Below, one piece after another: positions 62,001 to 64,000 of a stretch of 64,000 bases of DNA. Position 1 is the stretch's first letter, and the number at the start of each line of letters is the position of its first letter. The notes beneath the pieces were generated by a model that saw only the letters and a program-made list of their open reading frames with translations, did no database searches and was not told where the DNA came from. Source of the DNA: Dipylidium caninum. Taxonomy: Eukaryota; Platyhelminthes; Cestoda; Cyclophyllidea; Dipylidiidae. A program made the translations under genes and the position numbers. The stretch lies in NCBI GenBank assembly GCA_017562135.1, contig QEYB01000524.1, forward strand, positions 186,001 to 250,000, read 5' to 3'.

Positions 62001-64000
62001 CTGATGAAATTTGTGTACCTTTTCTCCCCTTTTAGAGAATAACTCCCAATGTGATTTGGTAAAAATAGAGCAGAAAACCTTTAAATTCGTCTTCCCTGCA
62101 ACTTTACACGATGTCCTTATGCAATTCCTTTATTTCAGTCGGAGAAGGAGCACTGTCTCATGTACGCCAATGCCTGCATCGAGGCACTGGTCAATCAGTT
62201 GACCTATCTGGGCACGCTAGTGGCTAGTTCAACACAATGGGCGCATTCTATTCGAGGGCCTCTTAGCCTTCATTTACCATTAAGTCGGCACGCCGCTTGT
62301 TTTCTCTGTCTTGCTGTGTTCACACATCGTGCTGATGTGAGGAGCCTTATGGGGCCTTTCTTACGACCTGGTCCTAATGTTCTCCGACGTCTCATGGAGG
62401 AATTGGCTAATGTGTTGGTAAGTAACTTTCTCTTATTTTTGCTTTAAGAACGCACTAACTCATGTAGTAAATAGTTAACACATTTTGGCTACCTACCTCG
62501 GACATTTCTTGCTTTTCTCTGGTCCATTATGCATTTTACTTGCCTGAACTTAGTATGAGGATATGAGAGATCATTGTTAGGTTAATGTGTAAAGTGATTG
62601 GTGGAAAAGTGAGGAGTCGCATGGTGGGGCATTATCGATACCTTCACTTTTTTTCGTCTCATGGCGCTTTTTGTCTTACCTTGTATTACTATCATTTCTT
62701 TGTGATGAATAAACCTTTTCCATAAGAATTCTGACGGCTCCACTTATCTATGATGCGAAGTAGAAGCTTACAATGCACTAATTAGATTACTACTTTTAGC
62801 ATTCTACTTGTGCAAAATGGTTTATTTTCTGGTTAACCTTTGATAGCTTTTGGCCTAAGGATCTCCGTTGTTGTAATAGTCCGTATCGTTTTATTAACTT
62901 GCCTGCTTTGTTTAACCTATCACTTCACGGGTTGCCCACCTTGTCTACATTCTTTTCGCACCAAGGAATATCTCATGATTTTTCAGATAACACATCGCAG
63001 TGGTATTTACCTCACCGGAGTAGAGAATCGTTCTCTATCGCATTTTAACTTCTAACTGGTCATTGAAACGAGCTCAATACATTAGTACGTGCTGCGATTA
63101 TGAGCATTCACGTCCCCTTGCCAAGTAACGGTCACCTGCATTCTCTCGATCTTGTAGAATTAATAACAGCGACGATTTGGCTCAATAACAAGGTTCATAT
63201 ATTAGATGCTACGACATGTAATTGTTTTTTTAAAAGAACGGCTTCTGAAAGTATTCTAACTTTTACCCTCAGGTCTGTTTGACTTTGTAGTTGGGCTGTC
63301 ACGAAGTCCTCATTGGTTACTGGGTACGGAACGGCCAACCCGTTCGTCAATCGGTTATGCATTACATGCAAAGCCAGATGTGTTACTCAATGGTCGATTT
63401 GGATATCTTTTTCTTCCAAGTAATTTTGATGTTCCTTCTTTACTAATACTGGCGTTACATACTTTGAAATCTAATGTTTATATTACTCTATTTCACCAAA
63501 ATAATGTTCTTTTTGTGCATACAGCCTTTGTTCTATTTTTTTTTAAGATTGGAATTTTACTCTCGACGTTCTCTTATTATCTTGCACTGTTGAACAGGTT
63601 TGTGCCACTCTGATGCATCCTGTTTACATTCTCAACGCTCTGGTTGATCAATCTCGGCTATTGCAGAACTTTTGCTTTCATCGCGAATTAATGGCATTAA
63701 CAAGGCCCTCTTCTGCGGGGATTATCGTAGATCGTCAGCCAATGGCTATTGAAGCCTGGCTTACCAATCTTTGTTGGATTCTGGATCTTCGGAATAACCT
63801 CGGTAAGGAGACTACTTCGCTCTTCTTGGGGAAGACTATGATCGTATATTGCCTCCAACTGTCAAGTAATTGATGTTAGACTGCAAATTTTAGATTGAAA
63901 GATTTGAATCTAGGCCGCGATTTTTGACACCTGGATTACCTAATTGTCGAGAACGTGCAATGTCTTTTCTCTAGGTCTTTCAGAAACAGGTCTCATTGAA
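59087..64000 (+). CDS. UBR3: E3 ubiquitin ligase UBR3 (N-terminal part, runs off the right edge)
   Basis: Large RING-type E3 ligase with a UBR-box zinc finger. Exons placed: 59087-59381, 59419-59632, 59702-59973, 60122-60193, 60267-60406, 60478-60714, 60927-61106, 61190-61324, 62139-62417, 63291-63419, 63598-63802, 63975-64000 (continuing); phases agree where adjacent. The UBR box reads CSLVWIGDYFAYRCRTCGLT, PSMSLCGACFTAGNH and GGACDCGDSSV, then the GNCRFHG His. LVW, AYRCRTCG and GGACDCGD distinguish UBR3 from UBR1/2. Later pieces such as NRIVHISVQLFSG, DILKFMQ, GPLSLHLPLSRH and GYWVRNGQPV fit the conserved helical body. Introns downstream of the box are larger (up to about 870 bp), and a further exon between 62418 and 63290 is possible. 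The RING domain lies beyond the window. Confidence 0.92.

Noticed and set aside
1..64000. tRNA genes, CRISPR arrays, bacterial operons, retroelement reverse transcriptase
   Set aside because: No intact tRNA arms, no spaced direct repeats and no RT motifs were seen by eye; the window is ordinary eukaryotic sequence with simple repeats only.

Overview
This is nuclear DNA from a metazoan with split genes. The best guess is a parasitic flatworm, probably a tapeworm. The evidence is animal-specific genes (HD-PTP/PTPN23, UBR3, SLC16, NRAMP), GT-AG introns of two sizes (several of only about 28-38 nt beside introns of up to 3 kb), moderate GC, and two precursors for short amidated LR(L/I)G peptides. 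The species call is inference. Exons were placed by eye from homology, splice sites and phase agreement.

Left part (1-34 kb): GATB (mitochondrial amidotransferase subunit B) runs off the left edge on the minus strand. A 13-exon SLC16-type monocarboxylate transporter fills 2.3-14.5 kb on the plus strand. Its cytoplasmic loop is unusually long, and it carries one apparent single-base frameshift. After about 5 kb without a recognisable gene come two small neuropeptide precursors, both ending in KRAQFLR(I/L)G. A tandem-C2 (synaptotagmin-like) gene follows at 26.3-33.3 kb.

Right part (34-64 kb): this part is gene-dense and mostly housekeeping. PTPN23/HD-PTP is complete at about 20 exons (45.5-34.7 kb, minus). 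It has a BRO1 domain, a V-domain, a Pro/Gln-rich linker and a PTP domain that has lost both catalytic Cys and Arg. An NRAMP/SLC11 metal transporter (51.9-46.8 kb, minus) is followed by CDPF1 (plus), MED7 and NDUFAF8 (minus, overlapping by 4 nt), POLR2J (plus), RRP9 (minus) and the 5' half of UBR3 (plus, leaving the right edge).

Several neighbours are divergent with short shared upstream regions (NDUFAF8/POLR2J, RRP9/UBR3, probably NRAMP/CDPF1). The NDUFAF8-MED7 overlap is what one would expect of a flatworm polycistron resolved by spliced-leader trans-splicing. The points most worth a second look are the paired peptide genes, the overlapping cistrons, the dead phosphatase, the ultra-short introns and the SLC16 frameshift.
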